Source of the DNA: Oreocharis arfaki
Taxonomy: Eukaryota > Chordata > Aves > Passeriformes > Paramythiidae
Length of the DNA stretch: 64,000 bases
Direction: 5' to 3'
Assembly: GCA_013398015.1 (NCBI GenBank)
Contig: VZRR01007616.1
Coordinates: 327 to 64,326, forward strand
Part shown: one piece after another, positions 10,281 to 24,342 of the stretch
Numbering within the stretch: position 1 is the stretch's first letter
Layout of the letters: each line of letters opens with the position of its first letter
Translations under genes and position numbers: made by a program
The notes under the pieces: generated by a model
What the model was told of the DNA's origin: nothing
The model's database searches: none
What the model saw: the letters and a program-made list of their open reading frames with translations, nothing else

Positions 10281-12485
10281 CCCGAAATACCGAACAGCTG
10301 GCAAGGAAAAGCCTGTTTTCCTTGGGATGATCAGCAATTCTCTGCTAATAGAGATATAAATGGTCCCATTGCTTCTCAACCGCCTGTCCCCGATATATTC
10401 TGCATCCATATTACACGGGCAGTACTGCTCTCTTACAATCTGCTCATTTAAATATTTTTGCATAACACTGCTAGCAAAAATCAAGGAATATTCACAAGTG
10501 ACATGCACCCAGAGTTTACTCATATAATCCACTTTTTTCAGTAATTTTGCATCCCTTGATTCCTTATCTCAGAGTTTTCTTCAATTGCACTGAGCCTGAG
10601 CCTTGTTTTGTTTTCTCTTACTGGGAGCACTCACCTTGAAAATACTTGAAAATGCAGAGAGTGATGAGAAAGTTAAATCTAGGAGGATTTTACCTAGAGC
10701 TCTGTGCAGGGTCTACTTGTTTTTCCTGTAACATATTCACCTCATAGTGGCATACAGGACCCAGGGACACACCAGTTTTGGAAAACACACAGGAATGCTG
10801 TGGGTAGTTCTATATGGGATCAGAATTTGACCCAAAATGTGCAATATTAAAAATGACCATTTTCCCTTCATTCCTATTACCTAGATATGAAAGTTCAAAT
10901 TCAAGAATGTTTTTCACATCCACAGCACTCTGGGGTAATATTAAATGAACTCTGTTTAATAAAACACATTCCAAGTTGCTATTTTGATTGAAGCATTATA
11001 CTTCTTGTCTTGCTATAAGTAGTTCAGATTTCACTGGGTCATTGAAAATTTTTGAATCAGTCTCTTTTCGAATCATATTTAAGATACAGACATAAATAAC
11101 TATGACACAGATCCCTTCACAGCACAAACCAGGAGAAGGGGCTCGGTGCTGCACAGGCAGTTCTGTGGTTACCTCCCAAGATAGGAAGGAAATTTTGTCA
11201 TTCTCCAAACACAATGATAGTACCTTTCGTAAAACATCTCACATTTATCCAGGGAGACAATGGCATCCCATTCTGTCCTTGAATCATTGAAGTAAGAAGT
11301 ATTTTGATCACAAATGTCTGCTATTGTCGAAACACCATCATGATTTCCACAGGATTAGAATAGATAACCCAGGTGAAGCTGTGCACAGGTCTCCCCCTGC
11401 ACAGGTCCCCCCTGGTTCTTTTTTTCTGCATCGAGTTTTATCTGTTTTTAAACACTCTGTCATTGAGAACAGCAGCACCAAACAAAGTTCCTAGTTCTGT
11501 CTAGGGCAGCTGTGACCCTCGCAGGTCATGGCTGGAAGGAAAATTGTCCAAGTCCTCTGTTTCGATGTTTTCTCCCTGGAAAAGCCTAGAATCATAGAAT
11601 TGCTTTGGTTGGTCCTCTAAGATCAACTCTGTGTATGTGAAAACGTGTATGTGAATATCACAACAGACTTGCAGTAGACTTGTTGGAAAAAATATTCACA
11701 TATCTACTGAAACATTTACAGATGCAGTTCTCCCTGTTTGAACCAGGAAAACAAATGCAATAAATGCAGCTCAGGTACCAGGGTTCCAGACCTGGTACTT
11801 CCCATCAGGATAACCTGTGGGTTAAATGGTTAATGTCTCTCCACCTACTCCACACAGTCCAGGCAGGATTGGGACAGCAGAGCACCAGCTCCATCTAACT
11901 GGGTGGCCCCCGACCAGAGGAGGCCAAGGGCCAGGGTGGCTCCACTGAAGTGTCAGGTGGGCAGCAGGTTCTTGCTGCACCAGCACCCTCACGTCACCCA
12001 TTCGCCTGCATGCATGGTCCTCATCCTTTCCTTTGAGAAGTTCCTGATGCAGAAGGAACTCATGCAGGAGCCCCCGGGCTGGGAACAATGTCTCTGCTCA
12101 GTACAGCTGCTGATCCCTGCATGAATCTCTGGGCACTGTACAGCGGCAAAGGAAGAGCCATTTCACCTCTCTGTGCTTCCTGTGAACTTCTACATGTCAG
12201 AGTCCCATGGTCAGAGGATCCCTCCAGGGTTTTCATTCTTACATATTTCCACTGTACATCACTTCCAGTATGACATCAAGGAGAAAAGGGGTGGTGGAAG
12301 TAGGAGAGCAGTAGCAGGAAAAAAATATCTGACAAACAGCAACAGCTCCCCAACACCCCTTTAAAGTAATGACAATTTACCAAATGGTTGGGAAGTTGTT
12401 ATAATTCCTTTTCCAAATTATTACTCGCCCTTTAGATTAGAAATGAGGCCAGGGTTAGCAATCAGCCATAAATGGTAGGATTTCT
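10281..12485. other. intergenic, AT-rich
   Basis: No gene is seen. Apart from a small CR1 piece at 11588-11628, the stretch is unique sequence with random-looking short open frames. Confidence 0.8.
11588..11628 (-). mobile_element. CR1 LINE 3'-end remnant
   Basis: AGAATCATAGAATTGCTTTG followed by GTTGGTCCTCTAAGATCAA is the reverse complement of the conserved CR1 3' terminus (8-bp ATTCTATG-type repeats and the preceding GATCTT-AAGG-TCC block). Only about 40 bases are recognisable, so it is old or heavily truncated. Confidence 0.75.
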
Positions 12486-12536
12486 GAAGTAGAAGCACTT
12501 GTCTGATTGTGAAGTGGAGGCCATTATTGCCTTGAT
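12486..12536 (+). repeat. copy A of a dispersed 51-bp element (paralogous with 32604-32654)
   Basis: By hand alignment 40 of 51 bases match the segment at 32604-32654 with no gaps. The core CTGATTGTGAAGTGGAGGCC contains TGAAGTGG, close to the NKX2-class consensus. It ends just before a T-rich tract. Whether this is an ancient repeat or a duplicated regulatory element cannot be decided here. Confidence 0.7.
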
Positions 12537-12778
12537 TGAGTCTTTTTTTTTTCCTGAGGTTTTTTTTTTTAAGCTTGCTTGATTTGTGGCTGAGAGCAGA
12601 CATTCACCACAGTACTGGGAGCAATCAGAGCCTTCCCTGCTCTTTTTTGCTCAGCGATTTAGGGTCCACTACTTTGGCACAGCTGCCACCTTTTAGCCTC
12701 CATCAAGCAATGATATTTTTAAGTGAACTGCATTTTGTGTTTGTCTTTTATCCTCCCATTGCCTTTCTCATGCTTTTT

Positions 12779-12789
12779 TCTTTTTTTTT

Positions 12790-12831
<42 letters not shown>

Positions 12832-12857
12832 GTGGGGGGGGTGTCTTTNNNNNNNNN
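12779..12857. repeat. poly-T tract, G-run and 9-base assembly gap
   Basis: A T-rich stretch with an uninterrupted run of 39 T (12792-12830) passes into a G-rich run and then nine Ns (12849-12857). Length and order of bases here are unreliable. It could be the poly-A tail of a minus-strand retrocopy, but no retrocopy body is visible on either side. Confidence 0.9.
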
Positions 12858-15800
12858 CTTTGAAAATATTGTGTGAACTTTACTTCCAAGCATGAAGTTG
12901 AAAGAAGGCAGCTGAAGCTGGTTGGTTGTCGTTTGTTTTATTAAACCTATATTTGTGGTATATTCAGAGCAGCTACATTCACTGTTCTCTGGAGGTAGTG
13001 CCAGGACACGGGGCAGAGCAGTGTGACCAGCGTTAGGAGCAAACAGGAGAACCAGCTCTGGAAAAGGGGGAGTGACCTACCAGTGATGACAAAAGGCACA
13101 TTTTCACTCAGACATCACAAGCAATTAAGAAACCAGCCATAAACCCAGAACACAGACTCAGAAAATTTGCTGCACTGTATTTACATTTTTAATAAGCACA
13201 AGGAGTCCAAAGCAGCTGCACAGGGCGGTTGTGCAGTGCTGAGGCAGGGCAAAGACAGAAGAGAGCCTTTAGCTTTAGTTTATCATTTATGCTGGCTGTT
13301 ACTAACATCATTCTCCATCTGAGCAACATTTTATTCTCATTGGTCCCAGTGCTGAGAGCCAAACTCGTCCACCCACTTTCCTTCTACTTAGACGAATGTG
13401 CCTTGCTGCACTTGCCCATCCAAGCAGCTCACCCAATCTATAACAGGAGCATTTGCATAATTAATTACATCTATTCTGAGGTGCACCAGTTTCTAGGGAG
13501 GATGTAGCGAGGAGTTTGACCCCATCCTCATGCCCACGCTTACTGTGAGGTGTTTGTGCCTGCAAAGCTGGCAGAGCAACTGGGTCCCACAGAACCTCTG
13601 GGAATGGAGAGCCAGACTCCATGCAGCTCATTACCTCCGCGGGTGAGAGCTCAGGAAACTGGCAATGACCTCTGACCATACACTACCAGCTCTGTAAATT
13701 GTGCTAATCCAGCCGTTAAAACCAGGCCGTAGAACTGGAGAAGAGACAAAGATACAAAATGATGTAAAATGTGACCCAGAAGAATTGTCCTTGCCCATCT
13801 CACCTGTCTGAGCTAAGGAAAAGTAAAGCAAATTTGATGTGACAAAAGTCACACAAGAGCAATCCAAACATTGAAACGTAGCCAGCAACAACCCTTTCTC
13901 CTGTACCATCCCCCTACCTTCCCAACCTACATCTCACACCCTTTTATTGCCTCAGCCACTCTGGGGTGAGTATTTAGAGCTTTGCCCACAGGTGTACTTT
14001 CTCTCTCCCCACGCAGCTTAACTCCTCAGTTGGTCTGGCTCAGTTTCAGCAAGTCTCTGATGGAACTAGCTGGTTTATTTGTAAATAAATCTTAAAGCTC
14101 TTAAGGAATTATGTTGGCCATCCTAAGTAAGTCCATATATGACCCCATAAATATTGCTTGCCACAGAAAACCTGCTTCAGGATGGCTTAGGCTTGGCCTG
14201 AGGAAAAATCAGATCCGAAGAGCCAGATAAAAGAAAATAGACAACCATTTTAGAGGCTTAATCTTGTGTGGTATCGTAAGGGTCCCCAGAGAGAAGTAGA
14301 GTGAAATTTCTATCTTCCACAAAACACAGTTTTCACTCATTTGCCCTTTTATCCTTGGTGGAAAGGCCACAAGGGGATAAGACAAGGTTTGAGAAGAGGC
14401 ACATTCGTCCCAGCATGCTCTGGAGCCTGGCACGTGGCTGGAACTTCCCCTCGCTGGCCCCATCCAAGTGCAGCTTCAGAGGAATGTGTTCTGGGTGGGA
14501 AGCAGAAGAAATTGCTCCAACAGGTTGTGTCTCTTTCTAAGAACAGCCGATTTGGAGCCAGAGAGGAGATGGGTGCCAAAACCATCCCTGAGGGGAAACT
14601 GGGGGCAGAGAGCAGCAATGGCCACAGGGCCAGCTTGCCCCTGCCTTTGCAACATTTCTGCAGGGTGTATCTGCTCATCTGACAAGAACCTTCCATCAAC
14701 AGAAAAAATGCTATATTTCAAACAATCCTTAGTTAGCATTTCAGCCCACTTGACATCTTGGGGTAGATGCTGTGGTTATTTGTCTGGAACAACTATCTAG
14801 TATTTTTCCAGGGATTTTTTTTCTAAATTTATGTTTCAGGAGAGGTTCTGCTAAAAACAAGCACTGAAAAAGGTTGGCCAGTTGCTGTTACCCATCAGCC
14901 CACCCAGAGATCTCTCCGATTGTATTTTGTCAGCTCTGAGGATTTTGCCAGTGGGGTGACTTGTCAGATCCACACGTCTTGTGTGTTGGCCAGTTTTATG
15001 AATTGAAGGGTGTTGCTCTGCAAGGACTATGGGAGCAAAAGGAAATTGTCCGTTTTTCACATGTACCCCTTTTCCAAGATTATTCTCCTCGTTTTCCTTA
15101 CATCAAGGTGCCGTGGTTCCAGTCGCCACAGAATTCTCTTGGTCCGCTACGAGGTCCAGCATCAGGAGGGAATATGTGTCTCACTTCCTCCCTGCAGCCT
15201 GAAGCTGAGCACGTTCAGAGTGCAGTGGTTTAGAGCTGTCACTTAACATTATCAGCGACATCTACTGTACGCCCCGGCAGCCCCCCAAAGCAGAGGCTGT
15301 GCTGCAGGGTGGCAGCCTGTCACCGGTGCTTCAGGGGAGAGGGATAACCATCTTGGTACAAACTTGACATCTATAAATTGATTACATAAGTGGGCAGTGG
15401 TGGTCCTTTCAAGTATGTTCCTTTTGTTTCAGCTTTACAGTAAAATTACCAGCAGCAGTTTACAATTAAGGGAAATAATAATAACTGCATATGCTTTCAT
15501 CTGCACATACAATTACAATAAACTGCTTGCTTTAATAGGATTGTGAAAAATCTATGTTTGACCCCTACAAAAAAGTAAACATTCTTGTTCTGGATACTAT
15601 ATCATTATCACAACAAAGGGAAACTCCTGAAATCTGATGATTTAAACATCTGGAGAATGTTAATCACTTCAAAATGACGGATGTTTTTTATTTCAGCTTT
15701 TGACAGACACACTCCTTTCATAGATAGATGATTATTTACATAAATTACATCACCAATGTGAAAAAAAAATCCAAAATAACTTCAAAGGATAAAGAGCTTA

Positions 15801-16262
15801 ATTAAAAGGAGCTTTTACATTTCTTATGTTGTAGAGCACAGAAGAAATGCAAGAATTTGCGAAGGGAAAATGTAACACCACCATTTTAAACATTATGCAG
15901 TTTGGCTGTAGGCTTTTCCTCTCTATGCATGGGCTATGGGAGTACACTTTGGAGGGGGGTGAGGTGCAGCAACATGACTGCAAGTGTGGCCCACACTGCC
16001 CCAGCCCCAGGGAACAGGGTATGTTGTGAGATGGGCAGGGGGCTGAGGGGCAGCTCAGCTCCTCAAGTGTCTCTGCAAAGGCTCTGCAAAAGTTTTGGTG
16101 CCAGTCTGACCAGTGCCTGCAGAATCCACTACTCTCTTACCACCAATGCCACACAATATAAAGCCACTGACTTCAGCAGAACTATTTCTCGCCAGCTCAG
16201 ATATTTTTGGGTTCACATGTATAAGTAAAATAAATAATGTCAAATATATAACAAATGCATTA
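12858..16262. other. intergenic
   Basis: Unique sequence of mixed composition with no gene or named repeat. Short open frames overlap on both strands around 14300-14750 without any family likeness. Confidence 0.8.
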
Positions 16263-16320
16263 TGTGTTCTGTATAACATAACATGTTCTATGTAACATAA
16301 TGTGTTCTATTATAACATAC
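16263..16320. repeat. short AT-rich tandem repeat, about 3 units of roughly 19 bp
   Basis: Units of the form TGTTCTRTRTAACATAA recur at about 16265, 16284 and 16303 with small differences. Confidence 0.75.
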
Positions 16321-19300
16321 AGATGTACGGAGAACAGCACCAAGGTACTCATCAAGAGTAGGATTATGGGATATGCATCCAGTCCTTCAGTCCTGTGCCT
16401 CAATGTCACTCATCAGGAAGCAAATTCAACATCCTCCCCCCTGCCATTGTGAATGATGAGGACAGGCTCAGCTGTAAGCTTTCAGCTCCCAGCTACTTGT
16501 AAGACCACAATTCCAAAGAAGGTTGCAGGAATGAGTGGGAGGAACACGCAGGAAAATCTCACTGTGTGACATCTGCAGAGACCCACAAGCACTTTGGATA
16601 CAGCCGGGTAATGCCGCATTTTGATACAAGGAGTCTGAAAGACTGCTGCACACGTCCGTGTAAAGCCAGAAGGATTATTGTGCTGATCTTATTTTCAGTC
16701 ACTGCTCGAGTTGAATTCCTTAGACTCCAGAATGGCTGGAATTGGCCACACTGCAGCATGACCCTGCTGTAGAGCCGCTGCGCTGTGGGGGCCGTGCCCC
16801 TCAGTGCCGGCCCAGGCCGAGTCACACTGTCCAACGCTGTCAGCCAGACCTATCGCAATTTAGCTGATCTGCTACAATTTCCTCTTACATGCTGAGCTGA
16901 TCCGCATGCTGACCTTAGCCAATTTGTCTTCTTTCTGGCAGAAATGTCATCCAAAAGGAAGTTATTAAGTCAAGGAGGTAATTCTGCAAGAGCAGACCAC
17001 TGTATAAACAGAACTTGACCCAGGGTAATTTATTTCTAGTCCTGCACAAAGGTATGATCAATACGTTTCAGGATCTAAATATGCCAGTGAAGGCCAAAAC
17101 ATAAGAATTTTAGACAATATTTGTGAGGAGTTTTCTCTAGTACTAGAAACTGAGAAACAAGAGTAAAACAGCCTTTAGAATCTGAAGAGATTTGGTATCT
17201 GTATTTAGGAGGATAAACATTTGCGGACAGTAGAGCTTGGTCTAAAGTTTTGCTGACCAACTCTTATTTAATTGCCTCTCTAATGTGTTAAACTACATTG
17301 ATGCCCCCACACTTAACAACACTACAAAGGAGACCATTTACTGTCTTTTTTCTTTACCAACTTAAAAGACTGCTTAAAAATCGTTTTTCAAAGGAGGCAG
17401 AGAGGGAAACAAATACAAATTCGTGCTTTCCAATGCAGAAAAAAATAATTTGGAATGCAGTGGGAGGCCTGTCTTCTTTACTAATATTAACATTTTGCTT
17501 AGCCTAAAACAATTTCCTTACCCAAGTCCATTCCTCAACACATCCGTGAACCATCAGCTTTTCTTACACTGGGTGCACACACAGACACCCAGCAGCTGGT
17601 GGGAATCTGCTGCTCCCAGCCCCTGCAGTGGCCAGTCCTCCCCAGGCACAGCCCCCTGGCTCCTGGCCAGGACCCCTCTGTCCTGGGCAGGATGGCAGCC
17701 ACAGTTTCCCTCTGACATGCCACGGGCTGGACACCCTTCTAGGCTGGTTCTAGGAAAGAGCCCAGGGGTGTGAAGGTAGGAAAATCACCAAGATGAGTTC
17801 TGCAAGAAGCAGCTGGGAACAACCCCCAAACTGGGGCAGGAGGTGTGAAAGCTGTTTTGCAGGCAGAAGACAGCTAAAGTCTATTTTTTGGCCAAATTAT
17901 AGGCAATGCTATCACGGTTTCAAGTATCAACAGAGTATAAGAGGGCTAATGTCACAGTTTCTGTATCATCCAAACCCTTTTCTGGTGTGCAAAGGTATGA
18001 AATAGTTAACTGCATTTATACTGCGAAAGCACATGACTTCCCAACCTATGAAAAGCAGCTCCCTTTCTCGCCTGGTTTTTACACTTACATTAAATAACTC
18101 ACTTTCTAGAAATATCAGCTTTTGAAGTTTAAGGAACTTCACAGTATCAAATGTTTCCTTTATGGCTGCACCTGGACCCAGATGATCTCATTGTATACAA
18201 CTACAGCCCCACTCAAATGCACTGGCTGCTCTGTTTGTTTTCACCAATGAAACATGGATGCATGTGTCCGACAAACACAGAATCTGCTTTTTGTTCTTGC
18301 TCTTGTCACCCGAAAGGTATTTCACAACATATTGTGTATTATTGACTTACTTGAAAATTACTTATACTAACAGGAATAAAAAGACAACTCAGTTCATTCC
18401 CTTTTGATCCCCACATTGCTTTTGGGTCCCCCACCACCAGCTGGAAGTCTTCTCCATATTTTGTGTGAGAGAAGTGAGTCTGTTTCTTGGCATTATTTGT
18501 GCATTTTTCCCTCCTTCCCCATTTTCCACTTGAAATTTCGAATTCTGTTCACAAGGGATTCACTTCGTCAGCTGAAGCAAAAAAAAATCCTGTTTCCTGC
18601 CCAAACTTTATTCCTGACATAATGCAATGAGCTGTTGGTCGTTTGGGGTCTGCTTCTGCTGGGATGACTCACATCACACAGACAATTAACAGTCTGGCAC
18701 AGAGAACAAACCTTCATAGCACACAACACACTGCTGACACGCTGCACTGGACACAGCCCCAGGAAAGTACAAGGCAGGTACTGCAAACTCTGACTTCAGG
18801 GAAAATCTCACATCTTTGCTTCATGGGTCTGGCTGCAAGAAAACTTTTATATTCTGCATGAGTCAGCATAAGGGAGCAGTGTGGGACACTGAGAACAGAT
18901 CCCTAGACACCTTTCTGCTCCCAGAGGAGATGCCCAGAAAGGTGTCCATCAGAGAGGATTTTGTTTGCATCAATCCAGCCCAGGGGAGGGGAGAAAAAGA
19001 GCCACCCCAAAACCTCTCTATGAAAGGTATTATATAAACATGTTTTCTGATTTTTATCAGTTTTCTGTGGTTTAAACAAGCTGAGTGAAGTTGTAGGATT
19101 TAAAGTCCTGCCTGCAACATGAAACCTCCAACACCAGATGCCAACAGGGCATCACCTCCAGCCCACCAGAGGGTCAGGGTAGTGGTCCTCTCTTGGTTTG
19201 TCCTTGAGCTGTTTTCAACCAGTTTTGAACAAGAATAGAGTTTAGTGCCCTGTTTCGTACCATTGAATGTATTGGTCACTTCTAGTTTCAATAAATGATG

Positions 19301-22300
19301 TCTGAAAACAGCTAATAAATAATACGTGAAACCAAGTACTTTTCCCATTAATGTGAAAGCTTGACTTTGGCACGGCCCAGAGCTGGCAAAGCATGATGCT
19401 CTTGGCATTCTGCTTCAAATACCCCAACTCTTCTGGCAGCATCCACAGTCTCAGCTGGAAAACAGGTCTCCAAATAGCCAGCAAAGTGTCAAGACAGAGA
19501 ATAGGTAAAAGCAATGAGCTCTTTGATGATCAATCTGTCACAACATATTTCTGTGTGGAGTTAAACAAACTTCTAACATGACAAGTAGTGGCATGCAATG
19601 CCATTTGGAGTTAACTTGAGCTTAATAAAAGAACTAGCAACTCAAAATCAGAGAGAAAAAGTGGCTCAACAAGACAGTTCAGGATATCAGATGAACAGCA
19701 GTTATTGATCCCAACAAACTGACTGGTCCGCAGGAAGTTAAAACATAAGCAGACACCAGTCTTCGCCCACTTTTGCTTATTTTCAGGGGTCTGCAAGGGT
19801 TATCATTATGGAGTTCTCCAACCTCTGAAAAATCAAATAGAAAACCATATTCTTCCACAGTTTTTAGGGATAGGACGCATAACTACTCCATATCAAGAGT
19901 GTTCAGAAGGTTACGGACATGGCTTGCACTATTTTAGAACTGGAACCAACAAAAAATTCAGGATAGAAATTTCAAAGAGCCTAAAGTGCCTTACATGTTC
20001 TTATGTATCTCTATAAATCTCTCAACTAAAGTTATAATTCACTGAAGCCAAACAGCACAGGTCTTTCAAGTAAGTCTGTCAATAGCAGACTCATGGCAGC
20101 CTGGCTCCCTATACATCTTTCCTCATCCCTCCCTCCATTTAAATCTAATTAGAGGTTTGTGTAGCACAGACATTGAGAGATCCTGGGAGTTCCACACTAT
20201 CCAGTTGTGCATTGCCATTGAATTTAACTGTTCTGGGAAAGAAGCGGAAGTTTTCAGCCCCCCGAATCTCGAGTTATCATCTACCGCTGACTGATGAGGA
20301 TCCAGGTTGGCTGATCAGGGCACATGACAAACCTTGCTTCCTCAGCCCCTTTCCAAGAACAAATCTTTGGAACGAGCTTGACCTTTCAGTCATGCACAAT
20401 TTCTAACATGTGTTTTCTGTGGTCAGAAAGTGATAAGGTGAAAACTTCTTTAAAATCAAGAGGTAAAGAGTAGCGCTAAATCAATCAAAGTAGCATATGG
20501 AGATACAAAACCTGTCTCCAAATCTGAGATAAAGAAGAGTGGACACCCTGGCTATGCCTAAAACATGCCAGGCGGCTCTACCACTGCATAGTAAAGGGGT
20601 CTCAGTGCCAAGACACAAATTCTTAATATTGACAGAAATTAACAGTTGGAAAGAAAGAAAACCAGCTTGATGACTGTAATTCTCTGTCTTCACTCTCTGC
20701 AGTTCACTTATTGGACTTTAATTAATAATTAAAGCAGTTGTGTGAGCATCCCTCAATTTTGTCCACATTTTTGTCCACAGTAGCTTCAGAACCATGCTCT
20801 GAGGAAACATGGAAGGGACAAGAAAATTGGTTTTCAAGGAAGGCAGCACAAGAGAGATCTGAGCAGAAGCAGAGGCAGAGGGAGTAATTTGGGTTCTGGT
20901 AACGGCAGCCCACGCTGCAGAAGTGAAACAGCCAAGGCTGTTGACACTGTGATTCAGATATTCAAGTCCCAGTGCGCTCTGAGAATGCGCTTAGTAGTTT
21001 TCAACAAAAAAGGTGCAATATAATTAACCTTAGGTAGTAACTATGTCAAGGAAATCAGTGGCTCTGGCAGCAGCACAGTGATGTGACTCTGGGAAGAGTA
21101 ACTATTCCACATTAAAAAAACAAGGAGGGAGAGGTAGAGGCTGAGAGCTCCCAGGGGCTGACAGCATCACTCCCAACCCTGCACCTTTTCTCCTGTGCTT
21201 GGAGCAGCAGCGCAAGACACAGGGATGGGCAGGACAACTGCCACAGTGAACTGATGCTCAGCCCTGTTGGGGAGAAAACAATGATAAAACAAAAAAAACT
21301 CCACTGCTCTTGAAGCTTGAAGTGAATTAAAAATAGACACTGAGCAGTCCCCAGGCAGACTCAAACCCCTCCTGGGACCCTTCCCTTCTCTGGCAGCACA
21401 ATCTGGGGCCTAGAGGAACACCCAAGTGAAAAACTGATCTCCTGCAGAGTTAAATAGCAAAAAAGAAGTAGCAAGGGTGAGAATGAAGTTATGAAATAAC
21501 TTTTGACAAGGCAAATGTAAAATGAGATGCATGAAAATTAAAAATTACAAGAAATTGAACGCAGGTTCCCACTTACATAGCTGAATCCCAAGTCCCCTTT
21601 TTTTATTTGCTTACCACATAGTCATGTTATTTTCAGTGAGTTTCATATCAGACATTCTTCCCACAGCTGATAGTACCCATCAGCTCTTCATACTATTATT
21701 ATAATAATTGTTTGGAATTATCCTTACTATTATGTATGCAGAGAATAGAAAATTTAAGTAGCACACAAATCAAATGGAAAAATGCATTTTAAAAGACCAG
21801 AGTTCAAATCTAAAGTGACAGGCACAGCAACACTACCTCTCTGTGGAAAAGATGTGGGTCTTCTTCACAGCTGCGGATGAGGCACTCCAGAAGATTGTTC
21901 ATCAGTTTGCATTTTAATATAAGTTTAAAATATTAAAATTAGAGCTGGGTGAAAAGTGCTCAGCCAAATAACTTCAGTTCTATCCGTTTCAGAGCACAAG
22001 GCCTTCTGTCCCTTTTCCTGCTACCTCAGTGTCAGCCCCAGACGAGGGGACAATGGTGTTACCCAGCAAGGACTCAGGGTGTCCCAAGGAGCTTCACATC
22101 CTTCTCCAGCTGCAACACGGCCAGAGAACCTACCACTGCAGCACAGCTGGTGAGGAGACTCGGGGGCATAGGATCTCCTGGCACCGACTTGTACCAACCC
22201 TAGACCTAGGTCAGAAAAACGATTAAGGGCAAAACCAAAGGACTAAATTTCACAAACATGTATTTCTTTCATTTCCAAACCTTAGTGATCTTTTCTCTGG

Positions 22301-24077
22301 CAGTAACAAGGATGGCTCTGAATTCTTCTGCTGCATTAGGAGCTTAAATATATGTGCCACAAACAATCAACACACAAACATGACACACCTGTCCAAGCTA
22401 CCGGGTCACAGTCCTAAATCTGGAGAGAGATATAATTCCACGAGTCACAGTCTGGCATTGGCATCAAAACACTCCTGTTTGGGTCAGTCTTTGAGGAAAT
22501 TGAGGAGATATGGCGGTTTCCAGTGGGATAACAAGATTTAGTAATTTGATGGAGAATGTACAATTGGAGCAAGCAAGAGTAAACTGCAAGAAGAGTTTCC
22601 TGGCTATATAAATAAACATACATACTAACATGAGCAGTTTTATCACAGCAAGTGCTGCAGGCAATGAGCCATTGCACTGGCTCATTCCTGCCATAGGGAG
22701 CACTGAGACCCCTAGGGGTTTAACAAAACAAGCTCCTGATGACAGTGCAAGTAAATGAGAGTAAAACAGGTTTGTAATAGTAGTTGAGGCCCCTGACTTG
22801 AGAGAATTGACCCCTGTCTTTTGCTTTCCAGTAGATTTTCTGTGTGACATATATATGCCCCATTTTGCCCATCTTTCCACAAGCAAGTAACAGTTGCCCT
22901 CTTAACATGAGCTTTAGCCTCGGAGAGTGACTGTAATATGCCCAAGGCAGCAGGTAAAGCACCTGCTGATAACTCACAGTATCAAACACCTTTGCCTCAC
23001 ACATTTCTCTTGCACTGCCCAATGGTCTACGAAGGCGCATCCAGAGGAGAGCCTCAGGCAGCTGCTCTGCAAGCATCAGCCACTGAAACTTGTCAAGGGG
23101 GTCTTTGAGGCAGGTTGAGCTCATACAAAGCCTGCCCAAATTAGTCTTGTTTGAGGGTGGCTCAGCCTGTGCTGTGGGTCCCTGGTGCCGGCGGTGTGAT
23201 GGAGCCCTGCAGGTGCCAGCTGGGAGTCCCTGGGCACAGACCTGTGCATCTGTATGCAGAACCAACTCCAGAGAAACCCCCAGACAGACATGCAAATGCT
23301 GGCTTTGAGCTGCAAAGGCAGCTGATACTCGAACCAAACACTTCAATCCTTTATTACTCACTGCAGATGGAAACAGTGTAAGCTTACACTTTTCACACCA
23401 CTCTTTGACTCAATACCAGCCAAAGACCAGAGCCAAAATTCTGTCAAGACTCTGTTTTTTTCGGTTTTGATTCCTTGAGAAAGAATCTGAGCGAAAAACA
23501 TGACTAGGACTCCTTTAACCTGATTAAAAACTTATGCCCTCTTACAAATGAATAGAAGACATATAGACAGTGAAAGGAAATGTCATCAAAATCCCAGGAT
23601 TCCAACAGTCACAGAGATGTGAGCAATCCTCTGGTAACCCTATAGCTGCATCAAAAGCAGCCAGTGAGCCCCGGGCAGTATTGCCAAGATGATTACTCAG
23701 TTCCTCTTCGAAGTTTACATCCAGCTCATGTCTTACGTGCCCCGCACTCCACATTCTGCAACAGGTAAAAGGAAACTAAGCCATGTGTTCCTGTTTTAAT
23801 TGCAAATCCAACCCTTTCAACTCATTCCTGGATGACTTAATCATGCTGGAGACTGAGCAAAGCTGACAGGTGAATGTGAGTATAAGGAATACATAGTTGT
23901 TAACCTAAACCTTTCCTCTGAGCTGGGGGACCATGGACTCCCACCACGACTGGCAGAAGCATAACACTCAAGGAACCCAGGGAGGACTGGTGTGGACAAG
24001 GCTCAGGCAGAAGCTGCACAACTCCCCATCTCTGGTATATTTTCCTTTGTAAGACCCCTAAGAAATGTGGTTGTGCA
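16321..24077. other. intergenic
   Basis: No gene is recognised. The longest open frame, 213 codons on the minus strand at 22720-23361, has no family I know. Otherwise this is unique AT-rich spacer. Confidence 0.78.
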
Positions 24078-24195
24078 CCATTTTGCAGAAAATGAATGGA
24101 GGGATACCAAGTGACTGAGCAATTTACCCAGGGGCACACAGATGTCATGCCACAGCATGACTGAATTTTCATGTCCGGAGTCTTCGGCTTCTTTG
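24078..24195 (-). mobile_element. MIR-like (CORE-SINE) fragment
   Basis: Read on the minus strand, CTGTGTGCCCCTGGGTAAAT followed by TGCTCAGTCACTT matches the MIR core segment CTGTGTGACCTTGGGCAAGT and what follows it. Further along, TTCATTTTCTGCAAAATGG matches the MIR TTCCTCATCTGTAAAATGG block. The order and spacing of both blocks agree with MIR. Such copies are old and sparse in birds. Confidence 0.7.
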
Positions 24196-24342
24196 CCAAA
24201 CAAGTCCGCTCTCCACACCCGATCCGTGCCCAAAGTCATGTGCCATCCAGCAAGAAACAACAGAATAGCAGAGTCTTGGGGTGTCTAAAGTCACCTTCTA
24301 GCTGTAACCACACATGGTTCAGCATAGACTGCCCTCATGCCC

